Source of the DNA: Chlorohelix sp037138995
GTDB taxonomy: Bacteria > Chloroflexota > Chloroflexia > Chloroheliales > Chloroheliaceae
Assembly (NCBI RefSeq): GCF_037138995.1
Contig: NZ_JBAXHI010000015.1
Coordinates: forward strand, 1 to 64,000
DNA: 64,000 nucleotides
Reading direction: 5' to 3'
Shown: positions 52,024 to 59,400 of the stretch, piece after piece
Layout: each line of letters begins with the position of its first letter
How positions within the stretch are numbered: position 1 is the first letter of the stretch
Notes under the pieces: generated by a model
The model's input: the letters and a program-made list of their open reading frames with translations, nothing else
Database searches by the model: none
What the model was told of the DNA's origin: nothing
Position numbers and translations under genes: made by a program

Positions 52024-52533
52024 ATGTATGTAAAGTGGGTAATCAGACGGCACAAGAACGAAGACCTAGCTAAAATTACCTTTTACGATGCTTATCTCGT
52101 TCAAAGCTATAAAAATACCGCGGGGGAGCCTCGCCAGCGTACTATTGCTTATTTGGGTAATCTTCGCCTGATAAATGGTTCTTTCCCGGTAATTGAGCGT
52201 GCGCTCTTCTACACACGTATGGAAGAATACTTGCGTCATGAAGTACCGCAGGAACTTTTCACCGAAGAAGAACGCATTAAGCTTTATACCGGGCTTGCCG
52301 AGATAGCGACGGCTCCTACTGAGGAAGAAATTCAACAAGGCGCTGAAATACACGCAGTCTGGCATGCTAATTATTTTCAAGCACATTCGCTTAGTCCTTC
52401 CAGCCCCGGCGCGCCTTTTTCCTTTTTCGAAGAAGACCAAGAAGAACATGAAATATCTCAGTTTGACTTGCCGGTTGATCGTGGCACGATACTTGGAAAG
52501 CTTGGTTCCAAACTTAACACCCCGAATAAGTAA
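52024..52533 (+). CDS. Protein of unknown function, N-terminus like IS1634/IS4-type transposases
   Basis: A 169-residue protein. The first ~55 residues (MYVKWVIRRHKNEDLAKITF, then YLVQSYKNTAGEPRQRTIAYLG) resemble the N-terminal beta domain of IS1634-family transposases, which read VRxKHKNGK...LVESYR..GKVRQR. The catalytic DDE part is absent, and the rest is acidic and helical. The start has a weak ribosome-binding site (GGGGACATAGAATTAT). A strong terminator follows. It could be a domesticated domain or a transposase fragment kept in frame. It stands directly before bchF. Confidence 0.6.
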   Translation: MYVKWVIRRHKNEDLAKITFYDAYLVQSYKNTAGEPRQRTIAYLGNLRLINGSFPVIERALFYTRMEEYLRHEVPQELFTEEERIKLYTGLAEIATAPTEEEIQQGAEIHAVWHANYFQAHSLSPSSPGAPFSFFEEDQEEHEISQFDLPVDRGTILGKLGSKLNTPNK

Positions 52534-52566
52534 AAGAATATTATTCTAAATTTCAGGTTAGGCGTT

Positions 52567-52610
52567 GAGGTGTAGCTTTTGTAGTTGCCACTACATACTA
52601 CACCTCTTTT
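52567..52610 (+). terminator. Intrinsic terminator after the 52024 gene
   Basis: GAGGTGTAG (52567-52575) pairs with CTACACCTC (52598-52606); an inner GTAGT/ACTAC pair extends the structure, and TTTTC follows. Confidence 0.85.
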
Positions 52611-52669
52611 CATTAGTAAGATTTTTATAGAAGCCTGAATTTTTCACATCAAATCCAAAAAGGTAAAAG

Positions 52670-53164
52670 ATGAGTACCTACACACCTGAGCAGTACGCGC
52701 GTAGAGCTAACAGCGTTTGGACAAAAGTACAAATCTGGGGCGCACCCTTTCAATTTCTGGTTTTCCTAATAAGCCTCGGATTTGTAATCGGCACTTTCTT
52801 CTCTGATAGCCTCTTCGATATTACCAATGCTACAATTATTTTCAAAATTCTTTTTCTCTATTTCATGTGCATTACCGGAATGTTTTGGGAGAAAGATGTT
52901 TTCGACCACTGGTATTTTGCCCCCCAATTTTTCTGGGAAGATTTTATTACTACCATTGTTATGGTTGCACACTCAATCTATTTGGTAGCTTTGCTATTAG
53001 GTGTCAGTGATCATAAAACCCTGTTGTTGTTGGTAATAATAGCCTATGTAAGCTACTTGCTTAATGCCGCTCAATACGTTTTGAAATGGCTTGTGAATCG
53101 TCGCCATCATAAGAAAAGTGGCGCTATGGCTGCTTTGGAAACGCTTGATAAATCGGCTATCTAG
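52670..53164 (+). CDS. bchF: BchF-type 3-vinyl (bacterio)chlorophyllide hydratase
   Basis: A 164-residue membrane protein with about four helices. YTPEQYARRANSVWTKVQ, then APFQFLVFLISLGFV, CITGMFWEKDVFDHWYFAPQ, FFWEDFITTIVMVAHSIYL and LLNAAQYVLKW follow the BchF/BchV pattern throughout. These enzymes hydrate the C3 vinyl group to hydroxyethyl in BChl a, c, d or e synthesis. BchF and the chlorosome-pigment enzyme BchV cannot be told apart here. It is followed by a PucC-like transporter gene (about 155 bases), which supports a pigment role. Full length. Confidence 0.9.
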   Translation: MSTYTPEQYARRANSVWTKVQIWGAPFQFLVFLISLGFVIGTFFSDSLFDITNATIIFKILFLYFMCITGMFWEKDVFDHWYFAPQFFWEDFITTIVMVAHSIYLVALLLGVSDHKTLLLLVIIAYVSYLLNAAQYVLKWLVNRRHHKKSGAMAALETLDKSAI

Positions 53165-53320
53165 CCTCAAAAAATCGAGTAATCCGGTTAAATTGAATTT
53201 CCTTGCATTCCAACCCTTTCTACTTAAGAAGGTAGAAGGGGTTGCCCCTTATTTAAGAATAACCAATGTTTGGGAAGTGTGTTTTGTGCCTTTAGCGATA
53301 AGTCTCGGGAGATGAGCAAT

Positions 53321-54886
53321 ATGGTAATAGCGAGAAAAAACAAGTTTCTGGTTGGGCTGGTTTTTTTCCTAGTTCTGATGTTTCAGGTGGCTTCCGGTTT
53401 CTCCGCCGGAATTATAAGTAGTATCCTCGACCCGGTAATGATAAACGAACTGGGCGTACCTGCTATTCTCGTTGGCGTTTTGCTGGGCAGTCACTACTTC
53501 ATTGAACCTATTAGAAGTTATATCGGCTCTTTGTCAGATCGCTATTCCATTTTCAAAATGCACCGAGCGCCTTTTATAGCAATTGGCGGCATGATTCTAG
53601 CTGGCTCATACCCGCTCATCTTGCTGGTGGTGCAGCAATTGCGCGACCCGAATTTCCATCGCGTTACCGGAGAAGTAGCCAATACCGGAAACTATCAAAG
53701 TAATTTTTTCTGGGTTATTGTAGCTATTCTGGTGTTCCTGATAAACGGAACCGGTATTTCCATAATGGGTACTGCGGCGCTGGCTGTTTTGGTGGATACC
53801 ACCTCCGAGCGAGTGCGCGGTTTTATCGCTTCTATCGGCTGGACTATGCTAATCGCCGGTATTATCATCAGTTCAATTGTTGGGCGAGTTATTTTGCCGG
53901 AGAAAGAAGGGCGTAGCTTCGATTACAATGCCCTATACCCTATTTTTCTTTTTCTCTTCCCCGCAATATTGCTGATTCTAGCGTTCCTTTCGGCTTTCGG
54001 CACCTCCTTGATAGAGCCACGCCGTGAAGGCGCAATTGACCACAAACGCACTTACGTAAATTTCAGGGAGGCTTTCAAGGTAGTTATCAGTATCCGGCAA
54101 GCGCGGGTTTTTCTGAGCTTCCTATTTGTTTATTGCGCTTTTACCTTTATGCGTGACCTCCTTGCGCCCGCATATGCTGGTAATGTATATCGCATGACCG
54201 TAGCAGAACGTAGCGCAATTCAGGCAACCCTCAATGGACCGATTCTGGTGGCGATGATTGTCGCAGGGGTAGTTACCCTCTGGGTAAATAAACGCTACTC
54301 AATTTATGGCGGTTTAGGTCTGGCAGTTATCGGAATGCTTCTTCAAGCTATTTCCGGTTTCATCTTCAAAGTAGATCAGGCGGCAATTCAGGCTTATGAT
54401 GCTGCCAACAATGCTCATGCCTCCGGTCTTATCAGCGAAGAGGCTTACGCGGCGGCGCGTAAAACTTGGGATGCCACGATTGCCGGCGATAAATCTATAT
54501 TTACCATTGGTCTGATAATTATGGGTATTGGTTTGGGAACTAGCGTACCCGGTCTAATCGGTACAATGATGGACATTACCGATAAAGCGAACGCGGCTTT
54601 ATACATCGGAGTTTGGGGTATTGCTCAGGCATTCGGAACTGGCTTGGCTAATCTGGGCGCAGGTGCCTTGCGCGATTTCGCCTTCAATGCTTTCCCCAAC
54701 AACCTGAGCGTGGGCTATGGCTTCGTATTTCTCACTCAGGCAATTGGTACGGCTCTGGCGCTTGCTCTGTTTACTAGAATAAGTGTTCCCAAGTTCCAGG
54801 AAGAAATAGCTGAAATTACTGAGGCGCTCCATCGCGAAGAGGCTGTCTCTGTATCTTCGGGAACTAGCGCAGGTGGTCTTGCTTGA
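53321..54886 (+). CDS. PucC/BCD-family MFS protein (bacteriochlorophyll/light-harvesting assembly)
   Basis: About 521 residues with 12 helices. It has MINELGVPAILVGVLLGSHY, SDRYSIFKMHRAPFIAIGG, and TTSERVRGFIASIGWTMLIA then GIIISSIVGRVIL. These correspond to conserved regions of the PucC/LhaA/BCD branch of MFS proteins, which help deliver bacteriochlorophyll to light-harvesting complexes. A long hydrophilic loop lies near 365-405. The ATG at 53321 is preferred because GGGAG lies 9 bases before it; an ATG at 53312 touches that site. A terminator follows. Confidence 0.83.
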   Translation: MVIARKNKFLVGLVFFLVLMFQVASGFSAGIISSILDPVMINELGVPAILVGVLLGSHYFIEPIRSYIGSLSDRYSIFKMHRAPFIAIGGMILAGSYPLILLVVQQLRDPNFHRVTGEVANTGNYQSNFFWVIVAILVFLINGTGISIMGTAALAVLVDTTSERVRGFIASIGWTMLIAGIIISSIVGRVILPEKEGRSFDYNALYPIFLFLFPAILLILAFLSAFGTSLIEPRREGAIDHKRTYVNFREAFKVVISIRQARVFLSFLFVYCAFTFMRDLLAPAYAGNVYRMTVAERSAIQATLNGPILVAMIVAGVVTLWVNKRYSIYGGLGLAVIGMLLQAISGFIFKVDQAAIQAYDAANNAHASGLISEEAYAAARKTWDATIAGDKSIFTIGLIIMGIGLGTSVPGLIGTMMDITDKANAALYIGVWGIAQAFGTGLANLGAGALRDFAFNAFPNNLSVGYGFVFLTQAIGTALALALFTRISVPKFQEEIAEITEALHREEAVSVSSGTSAGGLA

Positions 54887-54902
54887 AATAATTCTGGCTC
54901 AT

Positions 54903-54933
54903 ACCCGCTCCACTTATGGGGCGGGTTTATTTA
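54903..54933 (+). terminator. Intrinsic terminator after the PucC-like gene
   Basis: ACCCGCTCCA and TGGGGCGGGT form a 10-bp stem with one G-T pair and a 4-base loop, followed by TTATTTATT. Confidence 0.85.
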
Positions 54934-54998
54934 TTATGAATAAGGTGCGTTTTTTAGAAGTGCTTCTCTACATCTCGCTTGAAAAATAGCGGAAATGT

Positions 54999-55976
54999 TC
55001 AAAGCCATTTCTTCCTTTTGAAATAAAATACAAGTCCTGTGGTAATCCCCAACATTAAAGCTAACGCGCCATAGTAGCCGAAACTCAACTTGAGTTCTGG
55101 CATATTCTCGAAATTCATCCCGTAGATACCGGCTATCATCGCATTGGTCATGAGGATAATGGAAAAAGCAGTAAGAGTACGCATCACGCTATTGAGATCG
55201 TTTGAGGCAACCGATAGATTTGCTTCCATCGTGCTACCGATTTGGTCGCGGTACAGGTCAAGGGTATCGGTGACACGGGTGAGGTGGTCATAAACATCCC
55301 GAAAGTAAAACAGGGCATCGTCCCCAAAAATCCGGTTATCGCGATTGGTCAGCACATTGAGAATATCGCGTTCGGGTGCTATTATTCGGCGCATTTGCAA
55401 AAACAATTTTTTAAGCTCTAGCAACTTGCCGGTTACTTTAGTGTGCATGCCATTGCCCTGAAAAATATCATCCTCTAACTCTTCGGCATAATCAACCATT
55501 TTATCCATAATCGGAAAATAGTTATCTACCAGCGTATCCAATAAGGCATAGACAACTGGACCTATCATTTTGCTTGCTTGCAAATTGTTGCGTTTCCAGC
55601 GTGCCTCAGCTTCTGCCAATTCAGGGATTGGCTCATAATGAACAGTTACAAAATAATTTGCGCCGATAAATAAAGCTAGTTCCCGGAAAGCCAGTTCCTT
55701 AAATTCTTCCTGCAAACTGATAGAGTAAAAGATTCCCAGAAAATAGTTTTCGTATTCTTCAATCTTGGGACGCTGGAGACGGTGGGTCACATCTTCGATG
55801 GCTAATTGGTGGAAGTTGAACTCCTTTGCCACCATACCTAATTCTTCTTCGGTGGGGGAAGCGAGATCCAGCCAGAAGAAATTGTTGCTATCGCTCAACA
55901 GGTCGCTAATCTCATCCAAATCTTGCAAATTGTGAAAGATATGAGTTTGAGAATTACAGTGAAGGGCTTTTATCAC
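54999..55976 (-). CDS. corA: CorA-family magnesium/divalent cation channel
   Basis: A 325-residue protein with a long soluble N-terminal domain and two C-terminal helices. The pore motif is IYGMNFENMPEL, containing the family-defining GMN, and the protein ends FYFKRKKWL. Pentameric CorA takes up Mg2+ (some members move Co2+, Ni2+ or Zn2+). It is the last of three leftward metal genes, 67 bases after the Nramp gene. Full length. Confidence 0.94.
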   Translation of the reverse strand: MIKALHCNSQTHIFHNLQDLDEISDLLSDSNNFFWLDLASPTEEELGMVAKEFNFHQLAIEDVTHRLQRPKIEEYENYFLGIFYSISLQEEFKELAFRELALFIGANYFVTVHYEPIPELAEAEARWKRNNLQASKMIGPVVYALLDTLVDNYFPIMDKMVDYAEELEDDIFQGNGMHTKVTGKLLELKKLFLQMRRIIAPERDILNVLTNRDNRIFGDDALFYFRDVYDHLTRVTDTLDLYRDQIGSTMEANLSVASNDLNSVMRTLTAFSIILMTNAMIAGIYGMNFENMPELKLSFGYYGALALMLGITTGLVFYFKRKKWL

Positions 55977-56043
55977 ACGCTTTAATCCATTAGATTGAGG
56001 GTAAAGCCATCGCTAACCGCTAAAAAAGGCAAATTATACTGTG

Positions 56044-57408
56044 TTATGAAGGCAATATGTTTATATTGAAAAGTCCGAGAATAGTTACGGTCAGGAGTAT
56101 AACTGAAAGAATCCCAACCCCAACCGCGGTTGTCCATGCTATTATGTTGTAAATTTTACCGTTGATATATTTGCCCATCAAGGATTTTTTGTTGATGAGC
56201 AATAAAATAGCTACCAGTATTAAAGGCAAAATCATACCGTTGACAATCTGGATTACCAACAAAATCGTTACTGTATAATCTAAAACTCCGGGAATAATAG
56301 TGACACCGACTCCGGCAACTATCAAGAAGGTAAAAATACTCCAAAAAACGGGGGCTTCTTTCCATTTGAATGAAATACCGTTTTCAAAACCGAATGCTTC
56401 ACAAATGGAATAGGAAGTAGCTAGCGGCAACACCCCACTGGCAAGCAACGATGCGCCTAATAATCCTAACGCGAACACCTGTGTAGCGTAGCTACCCAAA
56501 AGCGGCTCAAGTGCTTTGGCTGCATCACTGGCGGTATTAATTTCCACGCCCTGATGCTCCCCATTCACGATTGGGCTGCTCATAAAAATTGTAGCGCCGC
56601 AAGCAATTATAATAAAGGCGGAGATTGTATTTGAGAAGATAGACCCCAGATAAACTTCCAATCTTTGGTAGCCATAATCTCGCATCGTCACCCCTTTTTC
56701 CACTACCGCGCTTTGCAAAAACAATTGCATATATGGGGTAATGGTTGTGCCTATTGCAGCCATAATGGTCTGAATGTATGCGCTATCACTTTTTATGGTC
56801 GGGGTCAAGGAATGGGTAATAACTTCTCCCCAATTAGGATGCCCTACAATTGCGGCGAATACATAAGCAAAAAAGGCAAAGGTCATAAACAGGAAGATTT
56901 TTTCCGCTCTACCGTAAGAACCGCGTGCAATAAAAAACCAGAGCGTTAGCCCGGCAACGGGAGCGCTAATCCAAGCGGGAACACCAAAGATACCCATCGC
57001 GGCGGCGATACCGATAAAGTCCGAAATTGTTGTTCCGGCATTGGCAATCAGGAGTGCCAACATCAAGAAGGTAGTCCAACGGATACTGAAATTTTCACGA
57101 ACCAACGCACTTAAGCCTTTACCAGTTGCAGCTCCCAACCGGGCGCACATTTCCTGTACTACTCCCAGCGAAAAGGTAATGACAATCATCACCCATAGGA
57201 GGTTATAACCGTATTGCGCCCCCATTTGGCTATAGGTAGCAATTCCTCCGGCATCATTCCCTGCGTTTGCCGCGATTAATCCGGGACCCAGCATACCAAG
57301 AAAAAAGAAAAACCGCCCTTTTCTTACCGGACGCGGCTCATTCTTTTCGGGTGTTTCATTGGGAGTTGTAATTACATTTCCTACCTTGTCCTGATTTTCT
57401 TTTGCCAC
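56044..57408 (-). CDS. Nramp-family divalent metal transporter with non-canonical binding motifs
   Basis: A 454-residue protein with about 11 helices. Helix 1 reads GPGLIAANAGNDAGGIATYS, so the canonical DPGN is DAGG (52-55): Asp stays, Pro and Asn are lost. Helix 6 reads AIGTTITPYMQLFLQS, so the MPH motif is TPY (224-226): Met and His are lost. These sites choose Mn/Fe in classical Nramp. Magnesium-type relatives (NRMT clade) are also altered here. With an MgtE_N/CBS partner 12 bases upstream and CorA downstream, Mg2+ transport is a reasonable inference. Confidence 0.88.
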   Translation of the reverse strand: MAKENQDKVGNVITTPNETPEKNEPRPVRKGRFFFFLGMLGPGLIAANAGNDAGGIATYSQMGAQYGYNLLWVMIVITFSLGVVQEMCARLGAATGKGLSALVRENFSIRWTTFLMLALLIANAGTTISDFIGIAAAMGIFGVPAWISAPVAGLTLWFFIARGSYGRAEKIFLFMTFAFFAYVFAAIVGHPNWGEVITHSLTPTIKSDSAYIQTIMAAIGTTITPYMQLFLQSAVVEKGVTMRDYGYQRLEVYLGSIFSNTISAFIIIACGATIFMSSPIVNGEHQGVEINTASDAAKALEPLLGSYATQVFALGLLGASLLASGVLPLATSYSICEAFGFENGISFKWKEAPVFWSIFTFLIVAGVGVTIIPGVLDYTVTILLVIQIVNGMILPLILVAILLLINKKSLMGKYINGKIYNIIAWTTAVGVGILSVILLTVTILGLFNINILPS

Positions 57409-57420
57409 GACACCCTTCTT

Positions 57421-58737
57421 TTATTTTTTGACAAAACTTACCATACCGCGATGGTTCTTAAAAATATTCGGCAGGCGTCGCCGTAAATCTTCAGGTAAAA
57501 TTAGGTCAAGCGCGTCATCAAACGTAATTATACCTTTGATTTCGCCCTCCTCATTAAGCACTGGCAAGGCACGAAAGCCGTAATCTGCTAATACCGCCGC
57601 GGCATCTTCCGCTTTTGAATCGGTTTTCATGCTTATATAATCACGTACAATTAATTCAGAAAGCAGGGTGGTGCGTGGTTGGCAGAAAACAACGTCCCGA
57701 AGTGCCGCTACACCCACCAGTTTTTCACTATCTGCTTCAACCACATAAATATAATCTACAAATTCGGGTTGGGTTTCAACTTCACGAATCGCTTGGAGGG
57801 CTTCCGATGCGCCAAGATTTTCAGGCAACATCAGGAAATCATTGGTCATGATACCACCAGCGGCATCCTCGTCATACGCCAGCAGTTCTCGCACCTCTTC
57901 TGATTCTTCTTCTTCCATCAATTCAAGTAATGCTTGCGCTTTATTTTCGTCCAAATCTGCAATAACATCGGCAGCATCGTCCGGCTGCATCTCTTCCAGA
58001 ATATCGGCGGCGCGGTCTTCACTCAAACCTTCTAGAATATCGGCAGCATAATCCGGGTTCATCTCTTCAAGCGCATCGGCGGCAGTTTCATCATCAAGCG
58101 CGTTCACAATTTCTGCGCCCTGTACATAGGAAAGCTCATCCAGCAATCGCGCTATATCCACTGGGTGCATTTTTGCCAAGCGTTCATGCGAAACATTGAG
58201 ACGCACACTCGGCGCGCTGCTGGCAAAATACTCCACATCTGCCCAGTCAAGCAGGTTTTCATTTCGGCTCAAACGACTCACTCTGGGGGTTCCGCCAAAC
58301 GGTAGAATGCGCCGTACCAACGCTTGAAAAGAAATATCTACACCCACCAAACGGGGCGTTATTTCGTTGGGCGCGTTGCCCAATGCCAAATCATTTACCC
58401 GAATAACTCTCCGCCCCTCAACATCTACCAACTGTTTATCCAGCACATCCTTGTATAGTAGAATTTCGCCATCTCGGCGTTCAAATCGCTCAAGGCTCAC
58501 CTTAGCATCGTAGAGCCTGATTTTACCCTGCTCAAACTCTTGCACCTGTGCAGCAGGAATCCAGAATTCCCGGCTATTCGAATGTGCCAATATCCCGGCT
58601 AGGGGTGGGTATTTCTCCTCGCTTTTACCAACGATTGGATTTATACGCACAATCAAATCTTTAAGGCTGGCAATCTTCTCTCCATTTCTGTCAAGTATAG
58701 ATTTGCCAACCAGCAAACTGAAGAACATTAAATTCAT
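57421..58737 (-). CDS. PRC-barrel / MgtE N-terminal / CBS-pair protein, likely Mg2+ sensor partner of the Nramp protein
   Basis: A 438-residue soluble protein. Residues 1-150 hold two PRC-barrel-like segments (VGKSILDRNGEKIASLKDLI; DVLDKQLVDVEGRRVIRV). Residues about 185-290 are the MgtE_N superhelix (MHPVDIARLLDELSYVQGAE, repeated AADILEG/AADILEE units). Residues 295-425 are two CBS domains beginning AGGIMTNDFLMLP. MgtE's membrane channel is missing, so this is the sensor module alone. GAGGAAATCCAA precedes the ATG. It heads the operon with Nramp (12-base gap) and CorA. Confidence 0.88.
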   Translation of the reverse strand: MNLMFFSLLVGKSILDRNGEKIASLKDLIVRINPIVGKSEEKYPPLAGILAHSNSREFWIPAAQVQEFEQGKIRLYDAKVSLERFERRDGEILLYKDVLDKQLVDVEGRRVIRVNDLALGNAPNEITPRLVGVDISFQALVRRILPFGGTPRVSRLSRNENLLDWADVEYFASSAPSVRLNVSHERLAKMHPVDIARLLDELSYVQGAEIVNALDDETAADALEEMNPDYAADILEGLSEDRAADILEEMQPDDAADVIADLDENKAQALLELMEEEESEEVRELLAYDEDAAGGIMTNDFLMLPENLGASEALQAIREVETQPEFVDYIYVVEADSEKLVGVAALRDVVFCQPRTTLLSELIVRDYISMKTDSKAEDAAAVLADYGFRALPVLNEEGEIKGIITFDDALDLILPEDLRRRLPNIFKNHRGMVSFVKK

Positions 58738-58798
58738 TTGGATTTCCTCGAGCTTATTCGCTGAGAATGAATTTTGAGCAGTCTTTACGGGTATTAGT

Positions 58799-58834
58799 CG
58801 GTTAATTATAACCGTTTGTTTGGTTCGCTGACAA
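58799..58834 (-). promoter_or_regulatory. Promoter of the metal operon with a palindrome on the -10 box
   Basis: On the minus strand TTGTCA (58834-58829), 18-base spacer, TATAAT (58810-58805), about 70 bases before the start at 58737. CGGTTA-ATTA-TAACCG (58799-58814) is a perfect palindrome over the -10, a likely repressor site, perhaps for a metal-sensing regulator. Confidence 0.55.
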
Positions 58835-58842
58835 GCTACATA

Positions 58843-59044
58843 TTCAACTTGTCAGGGCAATGGCAAGGTCGGTATTCCAAGTTGCCCTTCCCACGATTGC
58901 CCCAATCCCATGAGATTTGTGCCTCCCAAAGAGGGCGTGTCGAGCCACGCCCCTACAAAATCACCTCGCGCCCTTGCCCAAACCCCTTTGAGAATCGTTT
59001 TATAGAGGACAATTTCTTTCTTGCAACAGCCCTGTTCAACTTGT
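58843..59044. mobile_element. 182-bp MITE with 10-bp target-site duplication
   Basis: The element spans 58853-59034. Its ends are CAGGGCAATGGCAAG and, in reverse complement, CAGGGCTGTTGCAAG (12 of 15 bases match). It is flanked by identical TTCAACTTGT at 58843-58852 and 59035-59044. No gene is inside; an internal hairpin GGGCGTG/CACGCCC lies at 58933-58952. The CAGGGC ends and 10-bp duplication resemble IS4/ISAs1-type transposition, from memory; no parent element is in the window. Confidence 0.8.
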
Positions 59045-59400
59045 CAGAAAATACCGTTTCACTTAATGGAGTCATAGTACTTTTCGCCTAATTCTGATTG
59101 GTTTTTGTTCTTAAAGCCCCTTTTATGCTGAAACCATGCTTTTTCAGGTATGTTATAATAAAAATTAGTCCGTAAGGAAGCTATATTGGTTTGCTTATTG
59201 GAAATTTTATTGTATGCATGTCTGACAACCGAAAATTAGCTTTGTGCTATGCTCGATACGATAATCTTTAAAGCTTCTGTACAAATGAACTAAGAGGGAT
59301 TGTAGCATGAGGCTGTGCTTGAGCTTCACAGGCTGCTTCCAAGCTGCATGAATTATCAGAGATTGTCATTTGTGGCAACCTTTAGAGGAGAGTTTATTTC
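59045..59400 (+). promoter_or_regulatory. Upstream region of the FN3 protein gene with extended -10 promoter
   Basis: TGTTATAAT at 59151-59159 is a perfect extended -10, leaving a leader of about 235 bases. GGAGAG lies about 8 bases before the ATG at 59401. No hairpin with T-run or open frame of note was seen. Confidence 0.45.

Noticed and set aside
58816..59091. 91-codon frame between the metal operon and the FN3 gene
   Set aside because: It spans the MITE and both target duplications, so it arises from the insertion and not from a gene.
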